A DNA stretch of 64,000 nucleotides from UBA5342 sp965662645 (GTDB lineage: Bacteria > Bacteroidota > Bacteroidia > Bacteroidales > UBA5342). The notes beneath the pieces are model-generated. The model saw only the letters and a list, made by a program, of their open reading frames with translations, searched no databases and had not been told where the DNA came from. Every line of letters begins with the position of its first letter. The first letter of the stretch is position 1. Made by a program: the position numbers and the translations under genes. The DNA lies in assembly GCA_965662645.1 (NCBI GenBank), contig CBFIII010000006.1, forward strand, positions 57,904 through 121,903, written 5' to 3'. Shown here one piece after another: positions 54,796 to 64,000 of this stretch.

Positions 54796-56154
54796 TTACT
54801 TTTCTTCATAAAGTTTCTTGAAATCATCCATAGAAACCTTTTTAGTTTTCAACTTCACATTTTCTTTAATGTAAGCAATAACTTTATCCGTCATCACCTT
54901 ATTAATGATATGCTCTGCTTGACTTTTATCTTCTAGCATTTTTTTAGCATAGTCATCATAGTATTCTTCAGGTAAATTACCCATACCATACATTGCAAAT
55001 TGCTGTGCAGCTAATTGTTTAGCAGCTTTCATCGGATCATCAGCTTCCACTTTTAATTCCGCTTTTTCCGCAAGATAACTACTTGCTAATTGCCAACGTA
55101 AATCATCTAATACCTTAGGGAAATCGGCATCCAATTTCGCTGCATCAAAATCTTCACGTTCTTCATTAGAAACGGTAATCCAACGTTTAAGAAACGCTTC
55201 AGGAAAAACCACATCTTTCAATTTATCAACGATATAATCTCTAGCTTCCCACTCAAAACGAGCAGCTCCTTCTTGAGCCTGACCTTTTTGAATATCTTCT
55301 TCTACACGCTTTTTAAAATCTTCTTCAGTAGCAAAATCTTCGTTAGGATATACTTTCTTGAATAATTTCTCATTCACCTCAGCATCTACATAACGTGTAA
55401 TTTCAGTAACAGTCATTTTAAAATCAGCATCTACTACAGCATCCTTTTCAAGACCTAAGAATGTTGCAGCTTCTTCTGCATTACCTAAAGCCGTTGATGG
55501 ATTAAAAACAATATTAGCACCTACTTTAGCACCTATAAAGTTAGCTTTAACAGCTTCATCCGTGATACGCTCTGGCATTAATACAGCACCCTCTTTCAAT
55601 ACGCCACCTTCTACTAAGCTACCATCTGCATTAAGTTGAGCCACATCACCACGAACCATATCGCGAGCTTCTGCCTCATCAGGATTAGTCATCTCAGCAT
55701 ACTGAGAAGCAAACTGATTCATTTGCTTTTCAACCGCCTCTGGCTCTACGTTAATTTCGTAAGCAACTACAGTATCTTTATCAGATATTTCTAATTCGAT
55801 AGTCGGTTGGATACCCACTTCAAATATAAAATCGAAATTCTCTTGCGTATCAAAATCAAGAGTTTCTTGCTTATCACTAGGCAAAGGCTCTCCAAGAATT
55901 TTAAAATCAGCTTCACTAATATATTTCTGCAGTTCTTGAGAAATCAGCTTATTGATTTCTTCCATCTGCACGGACATAGCATGTTGTTTACGAATCATTC
56001 CCATTGGAACTTTTCCTTTACGGAAACCGGGAATTTGCGCATTTTTACGGTAATCTTTTAATACGCTTTCTACCTTCTCAGCATAATCAGCTTTTTCAAC
56101 TGACAGCGTAAGAGTTGCTGTTAAATCATCGGTGTTTTGCTTAGAAATATTCAT
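54796..56154 (-). CDS. tig: Trigger factor (ribosome-associated chaperone)
   Basis: A 452-residue protein with the three trigger factor parts: an N-terminal ribosome-binding domain with the signature GFRKGKVPMGMIRK (about residues 43-56), a central PPIase-like region (about 150-250, poorly conserved as in other Bacteroidota) and a helical C-terminal domain ending in FKKLYEEK. It shields nascent chains at the ribosome exit. Start MNISKQNTDDLTATL fits the family. The tRNA-Leu gene lies 80 bases upstream on the same strand. Confidence 0.95.
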   Translation of the reverse strand: MNISKQNTDDLTATLTLSVEKADYAEKVESVLKDYRKNAQIPGFRKGKVPMGMIRKQHAMSVQMEEINKLISQELQKYISEADFKILGEPLPSDKQETLDFDTQENFDFIFEVGIQPTIELEISDKDTVVAYEINVEPEAVEKQMNQFASQYAEMTNPDEAEARDMVRGDVAQLNADGSLVEGGVLKEGAVLMPERITDEAVKANFIGAKVGANIVFNPSTALGNAEEAATFLGLEKDAVVDADFKMTVTEITRYVDAEVNEKLFKKVYPNEDFATEEDFKKRVEEDIQKGQAQEGAARFEWEARDYIVDKLKDVVFPEAFLKRWITVSNEEREDFDAAKLDADFPKVLDDLRWQLASSYLAEKAELKVEADDPMKAAKQLAAQQFAMYGMGNLPEEYYDDYAKKMLEDKSQAEHIINKVMTDKVIAYIKENVKLKTKKVSMDDFKKLYEEK

Positions 56155-56233
56155 CTTTCTGGCTTTAATATGATAACAAAAAAAATACCGCCCGAATTAC
56201 ATAGTGTAACACAAAACGGTATCTTGTTTCTTG

Positions 56234-56314
56234 TACGGGCGAAGGGACTCGAACCCCCACGTCAAAGACACTAGATCCTAAGTCTAGCGCGTCTACCAAT
56301 TTCGCCACGCCCGC
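56234..56314 (-). tRNA. tRNA-Leu (anticodon UAG)
   Basis: On the minus strand the sequence begins GCGGGCGTGGCGAAATTGGT and folds into a class II cloverleaf. The anticodon loop is CTTAGGA within the stem CTAGA/TCTAG, a variable arm follows, and the T-loop is GGTTCGAGTCC. The acceptor stem is GCGGGCG/CGCCCGT with a G-U at the first pair. CCA is not encoded. Boundaries are good to a base or two. Confidence 0.95.
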
Positions 56315-56431
56315 GGCATTTGATTTTCGGTTTGCAAAAATAGTGCTTTATTTCATTTATACAACTATTATACCTTCTTTTTTAATAAAAAAGAGACATC
56401 ACTCTGACAATTAAACACCTATTAAAACAGT

Positions 56432-58087
56432 CTATTGATATAAAAAACGTTTCACACTACGTTTAGGTGTTTTTTCAAACTCTTCTTCTCTAAGCTCAAA
56501 TTCAGAGACCTTCATATATTTTGGCAAAAGGTTGTTTAATTTCTCAAGATTATCATCAAAGAGTTTTTTCAAAGCATCCTTTTTCACCTCATGATTTTTC
56601 AAAGCATCCTTATCAGGAACAACAAGAGCAACCAAACGTGCACCACGCATAACAACTAAAGATTCCATTACAAACCACATATTATCGATGATAGACTCTA
56701 TTTCATCAGGATATATATTCTTTCCTGCACCACTAAGAAGCATCGTTTTTTTACGCCCTTTGATATGAATATTACCCTGACCATCAATCGTTCCTAAATC
56801 ACCAGAATGAAACCATCCCTCATCATCAATGACTTTCTTTGTTTCTTCGTCATCTTTATAATAACCAAGCATCACATGACTACCTCGCATAATAATCTCA
56901 CCAATTTCATTTTGCGGATCAGAAGAATCAATTTTGACCTCTAACTCAGTAACGGCACGTCCTGAAGCCCCCAATACCGTGACATCCCACGGACAATAAG
57001 CAATTAAAGGACCACATTCTGTCATCCCGTATCCTACACTAAATGGAAGACGTATCTTTCTGAAAAAACGTTCTGCTTCAGGATTAAAGGCCGCACCCCC
57101 CACAACCAACTCACTAAAGTTACCCCCAAATGATTCATAAACACTTTTCCTTATTTTTCGATATAATAAACCACGAACAAAAGGAATACACATCAAACCT
57201 TTAATAGAAGGTTTTTCCAATATGGGTTTAATTTTTTTCTTATAAACCTTTTCAATTACCAAAGGAACAGACAATATCAACGCTGGCTTAATTTCTTCAA
57301 ATGCTTTTAGTATTACAGCAGGAGTCGGCGATTTAGTCAATAAGGTAATAGCACAACCAATAGAAAAAGGGAATAAAAACTCAAAAGCACAACCATACAT
57401 GTGTGCCGAAGGTAAAAATGAAACAATAGTATCACCCGCATTTAAAGGCATATTACGCTGAGCAAAACGAAGATTCCCCAACATACTGCGATGAGGAATA
57501 ACCACGCCTTTGGACACGCCAGTAGTCCCTGAGGTATAACTAATCACTGCAGGCAACTCACCATCTACATCATCAAAAGTAAAATCATACTTAACGATGC
57601 CTACTGGGTATTTCTTATCCAAGAGGTGAAGATCTTTCAACCACATTGAAGGCAGTTCGGCATCTTGAGCTGAAAGAATAGAATAATCCTCAAGCTTAAC
57701 AATAGTAGAGACCTCTGGCAAGTGAGATGTATCCATTTTAGAATAAATAACATCAGCAACAAAAAGCATAACGGAATCAGAGTGATTGATTAGATTATGC
57801 ATGCTTTCTACAGGAAAATCAGATAATATAGGCACCACAACAGCACCATAAGTCATGATAGCCACAAAAGCGATACTCCAACGTGCAGAATTCTTTCCAA
57901 TAAGAGCAATCTTATCACCTTTTTTCACACCACTATTAGCAAATAATTTATGAAGACGCACCACCTCATCTGCTACATTTGCATAAGAAAAAGAAGCCCC
58001 TTGATAATCAGCCAATGCTGGTCTATCCCAATTATCTTTGAGAGAATACTCAAAGATTTTCACTAAATTATTTCCAGCTACCTCCAT
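56432..58087 (-). CDS. Long-chain fatty acid-CoA ligase-like AMP-binding enzyme
   Basis: Start placed at MEVAGNNLVKIFEYSL; an ATG 14 codons upstream is possible. Adenylate-forming motifs: ISYTSGTTGVSKGV (P-loop), YGMTECGP, WFHSGDLGTID with the ADP/ATP-binding Asp, and the hinge GRKK. Near the C-terminus a Lys in KTPKRSVKRF fits the catalytic Lys. It converts a fatty acid, ATP and CoA to acyl-CoA. About 552 residues, normal for the family. It follows murG after 97 bases; no pathway partner lies nearby. Confidence 0.88.
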   Translation of the reverse strand: MEVAGNNLVKIFEYSLKDNWDRPALADYQGASFSYANVADEVVRLHKLFANSGVKKGDKIALIGKNSARWSIAFVAIMTYGAVVVPILSDFPVESMHNLINHSDSVMLFVADVIYSKMDTSHLPEVSTIVKLEDYSILSAQDAELPSMWLKDLHLLDKKYPVGIVKYDFTFDDVDGELPAVISYTSGTTGVSKGVVIPHRSMLGNLRFAQRNMPLNAGDTIVSFLPSAHMYGCAFEFLFPFSIGCAITLLTKSPTPAVILKAFEEIKPALILSVPLVIEKVYKKKIKPILEKPSIKGLMCIPFVRGLLYRKIRKSVYESFGGNFSELVVGGAAFNPEAERFFRKIRLPFSVGYGMTECGPLIAYCPWDVTVLGASGRAVTELEVKIDSSDPQNEIGEIIMRGSHVMLGYYKDDEETKKVIDDEGWFHSGDLGTIDGQGNIHIKGRKKTMLLSGAGKNIYPDEIESIIDNMWFVMESLVVMRGARLVALVVPDKDALKNHEVKKDALKKLFDDNLEKLNNLLPKYMKVSEFELREEEFEKTPKRSVKRFLYQ

Positions 58088-58184
58088 AATTCTATTAATT
58101 ACATTCCTTTTTGTAAGATCAAATAACAATTAACGAAGCCATCATTTCTCTTTTTGTCCAAAAAAAACAAAAATAAACACCGCC

Positions 58185-59303
58185 TTATCCATTGCATTTT
58201 TTATTGGCCACAGCCAAAACTTGCTCTGCTATAAGACGAGAAGAATTAGGCAGTGCCATATCTTTTACATTTTTAGCTAAACTATTCAGCTTATCAGCAT
58301 CATCAACCAAAGTCAAAGCAGTTTTCATCAACTCATCTTTAGCATCAGCATCACGCACCATAACAGCTGCACCCTTCGTCTCTAAAGCCTGAGCATTTTT
58401 AGTCTGGTGATCTTCAGCCACATTAGGAGACGGCACTAAAATCGTAGCTTTTCCAAGCAAACACAATTCCGAAATAGTACTAGCACCAGCACGGGAAATA
58501 ACTAAATCAGCCGCCGTATAAGCCATATCCATACGTGAAATAAAATCAGTCACAAAAACGTTATCTGCCCCCGCTTCTTTGACGGCCTGCTCTGCTTTGT
58601 CTTTATATAATTTTCCGGTCTGCCATATCAATTGCACTTTAGAATTAACAATTTGCGGCAACGCTTCTTTAATGCTTTCATTTATGGTGCGAGCACCAAG
58701 ACTTCCACCTACACTTAAAATAACTTTTGCATTCGCTTCAAAGTTAAAAAAAGCTTTAGCCTCGTCATTAGGAATTGTGCTTTCTATAATATTCTGACGT
58801 ACTGGATTCCCCGTTAGTAAGATTTTCTCTGCTGGAAAAAAGCGCTCCATCCCCTCATAAGCCACACAAATTTTTGATGCCAATTTAGCCAAAAGCTTAT
58901 TCGTTACCCCAGCGTATGAATTTTGTTCTTGCAAGACAACTGGCACACCTCTTTTTGCTGCCACTCGAGCCAAAGGTCCACTAGCATATCCTCCTACACC
59001 AACAACTACATCAGGTGCAAAATCACGCACAATTTTTTTAGCTAAACCTAAACTCTTCCACAAATTCCATAATACAACAAAATTCTGAAATGAAAGCTTG
59101 CGAATAAAACCCTGCACAGGAAGTCCTACTATTTTATAACCTTCTTGAGGAACACGCTCCATCTCCATACGTCCGAGAGCACCAACGAATAAAATTTCAA
59201 CTTCATCACCCAATTGACGCTTTAATTCATTAGCAATGGAAACTGCAGGAAAAATATGTCCCCCTGTACCACCACCACTAACAATAACTTTTAATTTGCT
59301 CAT
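58185..59303 (-). CDS. murG: MurG, lipid II-forming GlcNAc transferase
   Basis: A 372-residue GT28 enzyme. The N-terminal domain has GGGTGGHIFPAVSIA (the Gly-rich loop facing lipid I) and GVGGYASGPL; the C-terminal UDP-GlcNAc domain has SVGGSLGARTINES, SRAGASTISEL and PSPNVAEDHQTKNA. It adds GlcNAc to lipid I at the inner face of the membrane in peptidoglycan synthesis. Normally murG lies in the division and wall cluster between ftsW and murC; here it is alone, with a 739-base gene-free stretch upstream and an acyl-CoA ligase downstream. Confidence 0.96.
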   Translation of the reverse strand: MSKLKVIVSGGGTGGHIFPAVSIANELKRQLGDEVEILFVGALGRMEMERVPQEGYKIVGLPVQGFIRKLSFQNFVVLWNLWKSLGLAKKIVRDFAPDVVVGVGGYASGPLARVAAKRGVPVVLQEQNSYAGVTNKLLAKLASKICVAYEGMERFFPAEKILLTGNPVRQNIIESTIPNDEAKAFFNFEANAKVILSVGGSLGARTINESIKEALPQIVNSKVQLIWQTGKLYKDKAEQAVKEAGADNVFVTDFISRMDMAYTAADLVISRAGASTISELCLLGKATILVPSPNVAEDHQTKNAQALETKGAAVMVRDADAKDELMKTALTLVDDADKLNSLAKNVKDMALPNSSRLIAEQVLAVANKKCNG

Positions 59304-60042
59304 ATTTTAAATAATTGTAAAAAAAGAGATATAAAATAACAAATAGGCTTTTCGCCAAAAATAGAAGAATTAAAAACATTCCGAAACTAGAGGATTAATA
59401 AAGTATCAGTAAAACATCAAATCCAAATATGTAGTTAAGTAATATGCTACACACCTAAACAGATCACCGAAATGTGAAGTATTTTTTTATAAAAAGGACA
59501 AAAACAAAACGACAAACCTCTGAATCCTTTTTTACACCAACCCCCTTACTATAAAAACCTTACATATCTAAAAAAAGTCACAAACGCTATCTTTCACCGA
59601 TTCCACCACTTTTGAAAATGACCAATAAATATCCTTATAAAAGTAAAAATAATAATTTACATTATAAAGATAAGTCGCATAAATAATCAATGCCACATTT
59701 TTAGAAAGAATTTATACTGAAGTAACGAAATCTCACTTTACAAAAAGACATTTTAAAACTAACTAACAGCAAATATATACGTCTTATACCGATTGTGAAT
59801 TAAAATAAGCTTTAATGCGCTACGCTTTTATAGCTTAATTAATTCTACATCGGCATAATACGATTATCTCTTGGAGCTAATTTTAAAATCAAATTGGTAT
59901 TACAATAACACATAAATTATCACATTAACGATCAAATATTAACCACAGAGACTTTTATACTGTAAAAATGAAAAGCATAAGTAATACAACGCTTAACTCA
60001 CTTGTTAAAATGCATAAAAGAGCACACTCAATTACATATTAA
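59304..60042. other. Gene-free region upstream of murG
   Basis: 739 bases of AT-rich DNA with no credible reading frame. It holds the inverted-repeat element at 59787-59899. I cannot identify the murG promoter. Confidence 0.5.
59787..59899. repeat. 113-bp inverted-repeat element
   Basis: The ends taccgattgtgaattaaaat and, on the other strand, taccaatttgattttaaaat are imperfect terminal inverted repeats of about 25 bases, ending in agct on both arms. There is no coding capacity. It is probably a MITE- or REP-like unit; only one copy is in the window. Confidence 0.5.
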
Positions 60043-60072
60043 CAAAAAAGCCGTTCATTACTGAACGGCTTA
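60043..60072 (-). terminator. Terminator of rpiB
   Basis: Perfect 8-bp stem gccgttca/tgaacggc with a 4-base loop, followed by a run of T on the minus strand. It lies 15 bases past the rpiB stop. Confidence 0.9.
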
Positions 60073-60086
60073 ACTATTACTCACTA

Positions 60087-60521
60087 TTATAAGGGTATTT
60101 TATCTATTCTTTTTTGATGTCTTCCACCATCAAAGGATGTATTAAGGAAAGCATCAATAATAGCAAAAGCCTTTTCTTCTGAAACAAAACGAGCAGGAAT
60201 ACCACATACATTAGCATCATTATGTTGACGAGCCAGCTTCGCTAATTCAACATCCCAACTTAAAGCTGCACGTACTTTAGGATGCTTGTTCATCGTCATA
60301 CTAATACCATTACCACTACCACAAATAGAAATGCCACGTAGCAACTCTCCATTATCGATAGCATACCCCATAGGATGTGCAAAATCGGGGTAATCGCAAC
60401 TATCGGTAGAATCTGTACCAAAATCAGTTACAACAAGACCTTTCTTTTCCAAAAGACTCTTCACCTTACCTTTAAGCTCAAATCCAGCATGATCCGAGCA
60501 AATACCTATTTTATTTGTCAT
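60087..60521 (-). CDS. rpiB: Ribose-5-phosphate isomerase B
   Basis: Start placed at MTNKIGICSDHAGFELK, giving 144 residues as is usual; the longer open frame adds a hydrophobic 30-residue leader with no family match. Motifs: CSDHAG, FGTDSTDSCDYPDFA, GISICGSGNGISMTMNKHPKVRAAL with the catalytic Cys in CGSGNG, and HNDANVCGIPAR. It interconverts ribose 5-phosphate and ribulose 5-phosphate in the pentose phosphate pathway. Confidence 0.95.
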   Translation of the reverse strand: MTNKIGICSDHAGFELKGKVKSLLEKKGLVVTDFGTDSTDSCDYPDFAHPMGYAIDNGELLRGISICGSGNGISMTMNKHPKVRAALSWDVELAKLARQHNDANVCGIPARFVSEEKAFAIIDAFLNTSFDGGRHQKRIDKIPL

Positions 60522-60664
60522 AAAAAATAAATGCAAAAATGAATCAACAGCCAAAACTATTAAAACCCATTCGGTAAAACATATTAATAAAAAAAATGAC
60601 GCTACGTACACATCATAAAACCTCCTACAATAGAAATACTACAACTTATAAACTTCTACCATAC

Positions 60665-60705
60665 AAAAGCGACACAAAGGTACAAAAACCTCTGTGTCGC
60701 TTTAT
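60665..60705 (-). terminator. Terminator of secDF
   Basis: Arms agcgacacaaaggt and acctctgtgtcgct pair over 14 positions with one mismatch around a 6-base loop; a short T-run follows on the minus strand. It lies 23 bases after the stop codon. Confidence 0.75.
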
Positions 60706-60727
60706 TATAATTTCAAAAAAATATTAT

Positions 60728-63700
60728 CTATTTCTTCTTTTTATCTGCTGCCTTATCTACACGCTTTTGAACATCATAAGCAAGTGGCGTAGCGACAAAT
60801 AATGATGAGTAAGTACCAACTACCACACCAATTAAAAGAGCAAAGATAAATCCACGGATTACCTCTCCACCAAATAAGAAGATGGCTAAAAGTACAAATA
60901 AAGTACTCAATGATGTACTTACAGTACGACTCAACGTAGAGTTCAATGCATTATTAATTACAATCACCTTATCGCGTTTAGGATACATACCTAAGCGTTC
61001 ACGAATACGGTCAAACACGACCACAGTATCATTTATTGAATATCCAATAACTGTCAATATCGCAGCAATAAATGCCTGATCAACTTGCAAAGAGAAAGGC
61101 ATAATGCTATAAAAGATAGAAAAGATACCTAAAGTAATCATCACATCATGTCCTAATGCAGCTACAGCACCCAATGAATACTCCCAGTTACGGAATCGCA
61201 TCAAGATATATAAGAAGATAACGATAAGTGAAAACAAAATAGCCCAAACTGCAGCGCTCTTAATATCATCTGCAATCGTAGGTCCTACCTTTTGAGAACT
61301 AACAATATAATCTAATTTAAAAGTAGCTTCATCAACACCATTAATATAACCTTTCAATCCATTATAAAGACGTTCCTCTATTTGATCATCAATTGTTGCT
61401 GAGTGATCTTCTATCATAAAGTTAGTAGTAATCTTCACTTGATTATCAGCACCAAAAGTCTTAACATTAGGAGCAACATCATCGAAAACCACTTTCAAAG
61501 AATTTTGAATATCTTCTGTTTTAACAGACTCACTAAAACGCACAGTATATGTACGACCTCCAGTAAAATCGATACCTTGATCAAACCCACGAACAAACAT
61601 TGAAGCAATACCAGCTATAATAACAATAGAAGATATGGTATAAAAAACTTTACGTTTCTCAATAAATCGTATCGAAGTACTTTTAAACCAATTGCGAGTA
61701 ATCGCAGTAGTAAAAGGAATCTGGCGATCTTTTTTCTTCAATAAACGTTCGAACACCAAACGAGATAAGAAAATAGCAGAAAAGAAAGAAGTAGCGATAC
61801 CAATCATCAAGGTTGTTGCAAAACCTTTAATAGGTCCTGTACCAAAGGTAAACAAGATAAAACCAGTTAAGAAAGTAGTAACGTTGGCATCAATAATAGC
61901 AGAGAACGCAGCTTTATAACCATCTGAAATAGCTTTTGCTAAACCTTTACCAGAATCTAACTCTTCACGAATACGTTCGTATATAAGTACGTTAGCATCC
62001 ACTGCAGTACCGATGGTTAAAACAATACCGGCAATACCAGGTAAAGTTAACACAGCACCAAAAGAAGCTAAGACACCAAATACAAAGAACAAGTTGGCTA
62101 TCAAAGCAAGGTCAGCAACCAAACCAGCAACTACACCATAATAAAACATCATATAAAGAAGCACCACGAAGAAAGCAATAATGAAAGATTTCATACCACT
62201 ATCAATAGCTTCCTGACCCAATGAAGGCCCCACAATATCTTCTTGTACAATATAAGCAGGAGCAGGCATTTTACCTGATTTCAAAACATTCGCAAGGTCT
62301 TTCGCCTCTTCTACAGTAAAATTACCCGTAATCTGAGAACGTCCACCAGTAATTTCCTGATTAACATTAGGGAAAGAATAAACGTAATCATCTAAAACAA
62401 CAGCAACACTACGACCAACATTTTCTTTGGTCATACGTGCCCATATCTTAGCACCTTCAGGATTCATAACCATAGATACTTCAGCACCTTGTCCCGATTG
62501 AGAAAAGTCTTGACGCGCATCTACAATAACATCTCCTGATAAAGGAGCTTTACCATCACGGTTTGTAATTTTCAAAGCAATTAACTGATAAAACTCTGAA
62601 GCATTACCCTCTGCTTTAGATCCGAAAGTAACAGGAGCAACAGTCCAACGGAACTTAACATCACGAGGCATCACAGCCAAAACTTGAGGCATAGCTAAAT
62701 ATTCGTTCACCTTAGCCATATCAATAGCACGTGCATACCCCACAACTGGACCTTGACCAATTTGTGAACCTTGTGCATTAGGAGAAAGGACAGAAAATAA
62801 AGGGTAATTTTTCTTAAACTCAGCTTGAGAAGCATTAGCCGTAGTATCGCTTTCTAATTCAGAAAGCAAATCATCTACTTCATCAGATTCTGTTTTTTCT
62901 ACATCTGTTTTTTCCGTAGTCGTTTCGGTAGAAACTTCAGGAGCCACCTCTTCTTCTACATAGAGTAAATCTTTAAGTACCGTATTAGCTTCAACTAAAG
63001 AAGCATATACTTCAGTATTTTCATAAGTTTCCCAAAACTCTAAGTTGGCTGTTCCTTGTAATAATTTACGAACACGCTCACGATCTTTGACACCTGGCAA
63101 CTCTATAAGAATACGACCAGAAGTCTCAGCACCTACACGCTGGATATTGGGCTGAGCCACACCAAAACGGTCAATACGAGTACGCAAAACGTTGAACGAA
63201 TTAGAGATTGCATCAGAAGCTTCAGTATGTAAAACAGCTAAGACCTCTTTATTCGTTGAGTTATAAGTAATCTTATCCTTCAATTCAAAGGTAGAAAAGA
63301 TAGCCGCTAAGCTAGCTCCATTATCAATCTCTTCGAAAGACTGTCCCAAAAGAGTAATAAAGTCTTCCTGACTATCTTCTAGTTTTTCTTGAGCTAAGCT
63401 CATTGCTTTTAAATACGTAGCATCTTTACTGTCATTAGAAAGCGCCTTCACAATATCTGGAACAGATACCTCAAGCATTACGTTCATTCCACCTTTCAGG
63501 TCAAGTCCTAAGTTTAGCTGAAGTGCTTGACAGTCACGATAAGTAAAATCTTTCAATCCAATATCATAAACCGTAACATTGGCTAAAGAATCCAAATAGG
63601 AATTTCTTAAATCCAACTGCTCATCAGGCGTAGTCCCATGCTGCGCATAAACGTCTGCATCTTTTTCTATATTGTTGACTTTGAATGTAAAAGACAACTG

Positions 63701-63760
63701 ATACAGACTCACAAGTGCCAATAACACGGCAAAAACTCTAATAAATCCTTTGTTTTGCAT
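60728..63760 (-). CDS. secDF: SecDF fusion, protein translocase accessory subunit
   Basis: A 1010-residue fusion of SecD and SecF, as usual in Bacteroidota. The SecD half has an N-terminal membrane helix, LNLGLDLKGGMNVMLEV (about residue 85), a large periplasmic region with an acidic low-complexity insert near 270-305, and GTAVDANVLIYERIREEL. The SecF half (from about 690) has GIDFTGGRTYTVRF, GYSINDTVVVFDRIRERL and a Lys-rich tail. It uses the proton gradient to help pull exported proteins through SecYEG, which this sulfatase- and T9SS-rich organism needs heavily. Confidence 0.97.
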   Translation of the reverse strand: MQNKGFIRVFAVLLALVSLYQLSFTFKVNNIEKDADVYAQHGTTPDEQLDLRNSYLDSLANVTVYDIGLKDFTYRDCQALQLNLGLDLKGGMNVMLEVSVPDIVKALSNDSKDATYLKAMSLAQEKLEDSQEDFITLLGQSFEEIDNGASLAAIFSTFELKDKITYNSTNKEVLAVLHTEASDAISNSFNVLRTRIDRFGVAQPNIQRVGAETSGRILIELPGVKDRERVRKLLQGTANLEFWETYENTEVYASLVEANTVLKDLLYVEEEVAPEVSTETTTEKTDVEKTESDEVDDLLSELESDTTANASQAEFKKNYPLFSVLSPNAQGSQIGQGPVVGYARAIDMAKVNEYLAMPQVLAVMPRDVKFRWTVAPVTFGSKAEGNASEFYQLIALKITNRDGKAPLSGDVIVDARQDFSQSGQGAEVSMVMNPEGAKIWARMTKENVGRSVAVVLDDYVYSFPNVNQEITGGRSQITGNFTVEEAKDLANVLKSGKMPAPAYIVQEDIVGPSLGQEAIDSGMKSFIIAFFVVLLYMMFYYGVVAGLVADLALIANLFFVFGVLASFGAVLTLPGIAGIVLTIGTAVDANVLIYERIREELDSGKGLAKAISDGYKAAFSAIIDANVTTFLTGFILFTFGTGPIKGFATTLMIGIATSFFSAIFLSRLVFERLLKKKDRQIPFTTAITRNWFKSTSIRFIEKRKVFYTISSIVIIAGIASMFVRGFDQGIDFTGGRTYTVRFSESVKTEDIQNSLKVVFDDVAPNVKTFGADNQVKITTNFMIEDHSATIDDQIEERLYNGLKGYINGVDEATFKLDYIVSSQKVGPTIADDIKSAAVWAILFSLIVIFLYILMRFRNWEYSLGAVAALGHDVMITLGIFSIFYSIMPFSLQVDQAFIAAILTVIGYSINDTVVVFDRIRERLGMYPKRDKVIVINNALNSTLSRTVSTSLSTLFVLLAIFLFGGEVIRGFIFALLIGVVVGTYSSLFVATPLAYDVQKRVDKAADKKKK

Positions 63761-63806
63761 TTTTATATAACGTTTTGTAATTTATCCTTAAATTTTATAA
63801 AGTTCG

Positions 63807-63814
63807 CAAATATA
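63807..63814 (-). promoter_or_regulatory. -7 promoter element candidate for secDF
   Basis: TATATTTG on the minus strand matches TAnnTTTG, 47 bases before the secDF start codon. A TTG lies upstream, but at 26 rather than 19-21 bases. Confidence 0.45.
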
Positions 63815-63919
63815 ACTTAAATTTATGAGATGCCCATTTACAAGCTTAGAAATTTACACATTAAGAGAGAGGTAAAAAAGAAGAAAAAGGATAGAAGGGT
63901 AAAAAAACAAAATATATTT

Positions 63920-64000
63920 TAACCTGAGTTCGATTTTAAATTCGGTCACAGTTTGAATTTTATTTGAGTAGAAATTTACACAAATTTGAGAAGCAATAGC
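63920..64000. mobile_element. Second copy of the 268-bp MITE-like element (cut by window edge)
   Basis: The sequence starting taacctgagttcgattttaa matches 14729-14809 with only a few substitutions over the 81 bases visible; its right end lies outside the window. Confidence 0.7.

Noticed and set aside
60522..60611. Longer rpiB start adding a 30-residue hydrophobic leader
   Set aside because: RpiB is cytoplasmic and about 145 residues; the internal ATG at 60521 gives the exact family N-terminus.
1..64000. CRISPR array, rRNA genes, prophage or restriction-defence island
   Set aside because: No regularly spaced direct repeats, no rRNA sequence, and no phage, Cas, methylase or toxin-antitoxin genes could be recognised on either strand.

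Overview
The window comes from a marine, AT-rich member of the Bacteroidota. Supporting signs are SusC/SusD pairs, many secreted enzymes with a type IX secretion (T9SS) C-terminal sorting domain, a fused SecDF, TAnnTTTG-type promoter elements and a clustered set of sulfatases. A Marinilabiliales-like genus is my best guess, but that is inference from gene style and not from a marker gene.

Layout. (a) 1-13.7 kb is accessory: two near-duplicate hemerythrins flank a secreted glycosidase. A nitrate/taurine-type ABC transporter is split in two by a four-gene operon on the opposite strand that looks like a chaperone-usher surface-fibre system (two paralogous secreted subunits, a large outer-membrane usher-like protein and a PapD-like chaperone). 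(b) 13.7-15.5 kb holds a DUF5606-like gene and a graveyard of short repeats, with an internally deleted sulfatase relic. (c) 15.5-53.9 kb is one long, entirely minus-strand polysaccharide utilisation locus. It has three SusC/SusD pairs, four intact S1-type sulfatases with the CxPxR motif, a GH2 beta-galactosidase, a GH128-like enzyme, two GH43-like enzymes, two GH16 enzymes, a LamG protein and three paralogous stand-alone binding-module proteins carrying T9SS tags. At least three further sulfatase relics or decayed genes lie among them. (d) 54-64 kb is housekeeping: trigger factor, tRNA-Leu(UAG), an acyl-CoA ligase, an isolated murG, rpiB and secDF.

How the locus may work. SusC/D pairs import oligosaccharides cut at the surface by the GH16 enzymes. 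Sulfatases remove sulfate esters; their maturation enzyme is not in the window. GH43 and GH2 enzymes trim the products. One GH43-like protein has the Glu/Glu/Gln set expected of exo-beta-1,3-galactanases, and no agar- or carrageenan-specific family is recognisable. A sulfated beta-galactan is therefore the most economical substrate guess. No dedicated regulator (HTCS, AraC or sigma/anti-sigma) lies in the window, but both leading susC genes share paired G-rich upstream motifs.

Main things to follow up: the chaperone-usher-like operon with an internal hairpin after its first subunit gene; the sulfatase relics; a GH16 lipoprotein whose signal peptide is broken at an (AT)n tract; the T9SS-tagged binding-module triplet where SusE/F would be expected; and several short inverted-repeat element families.
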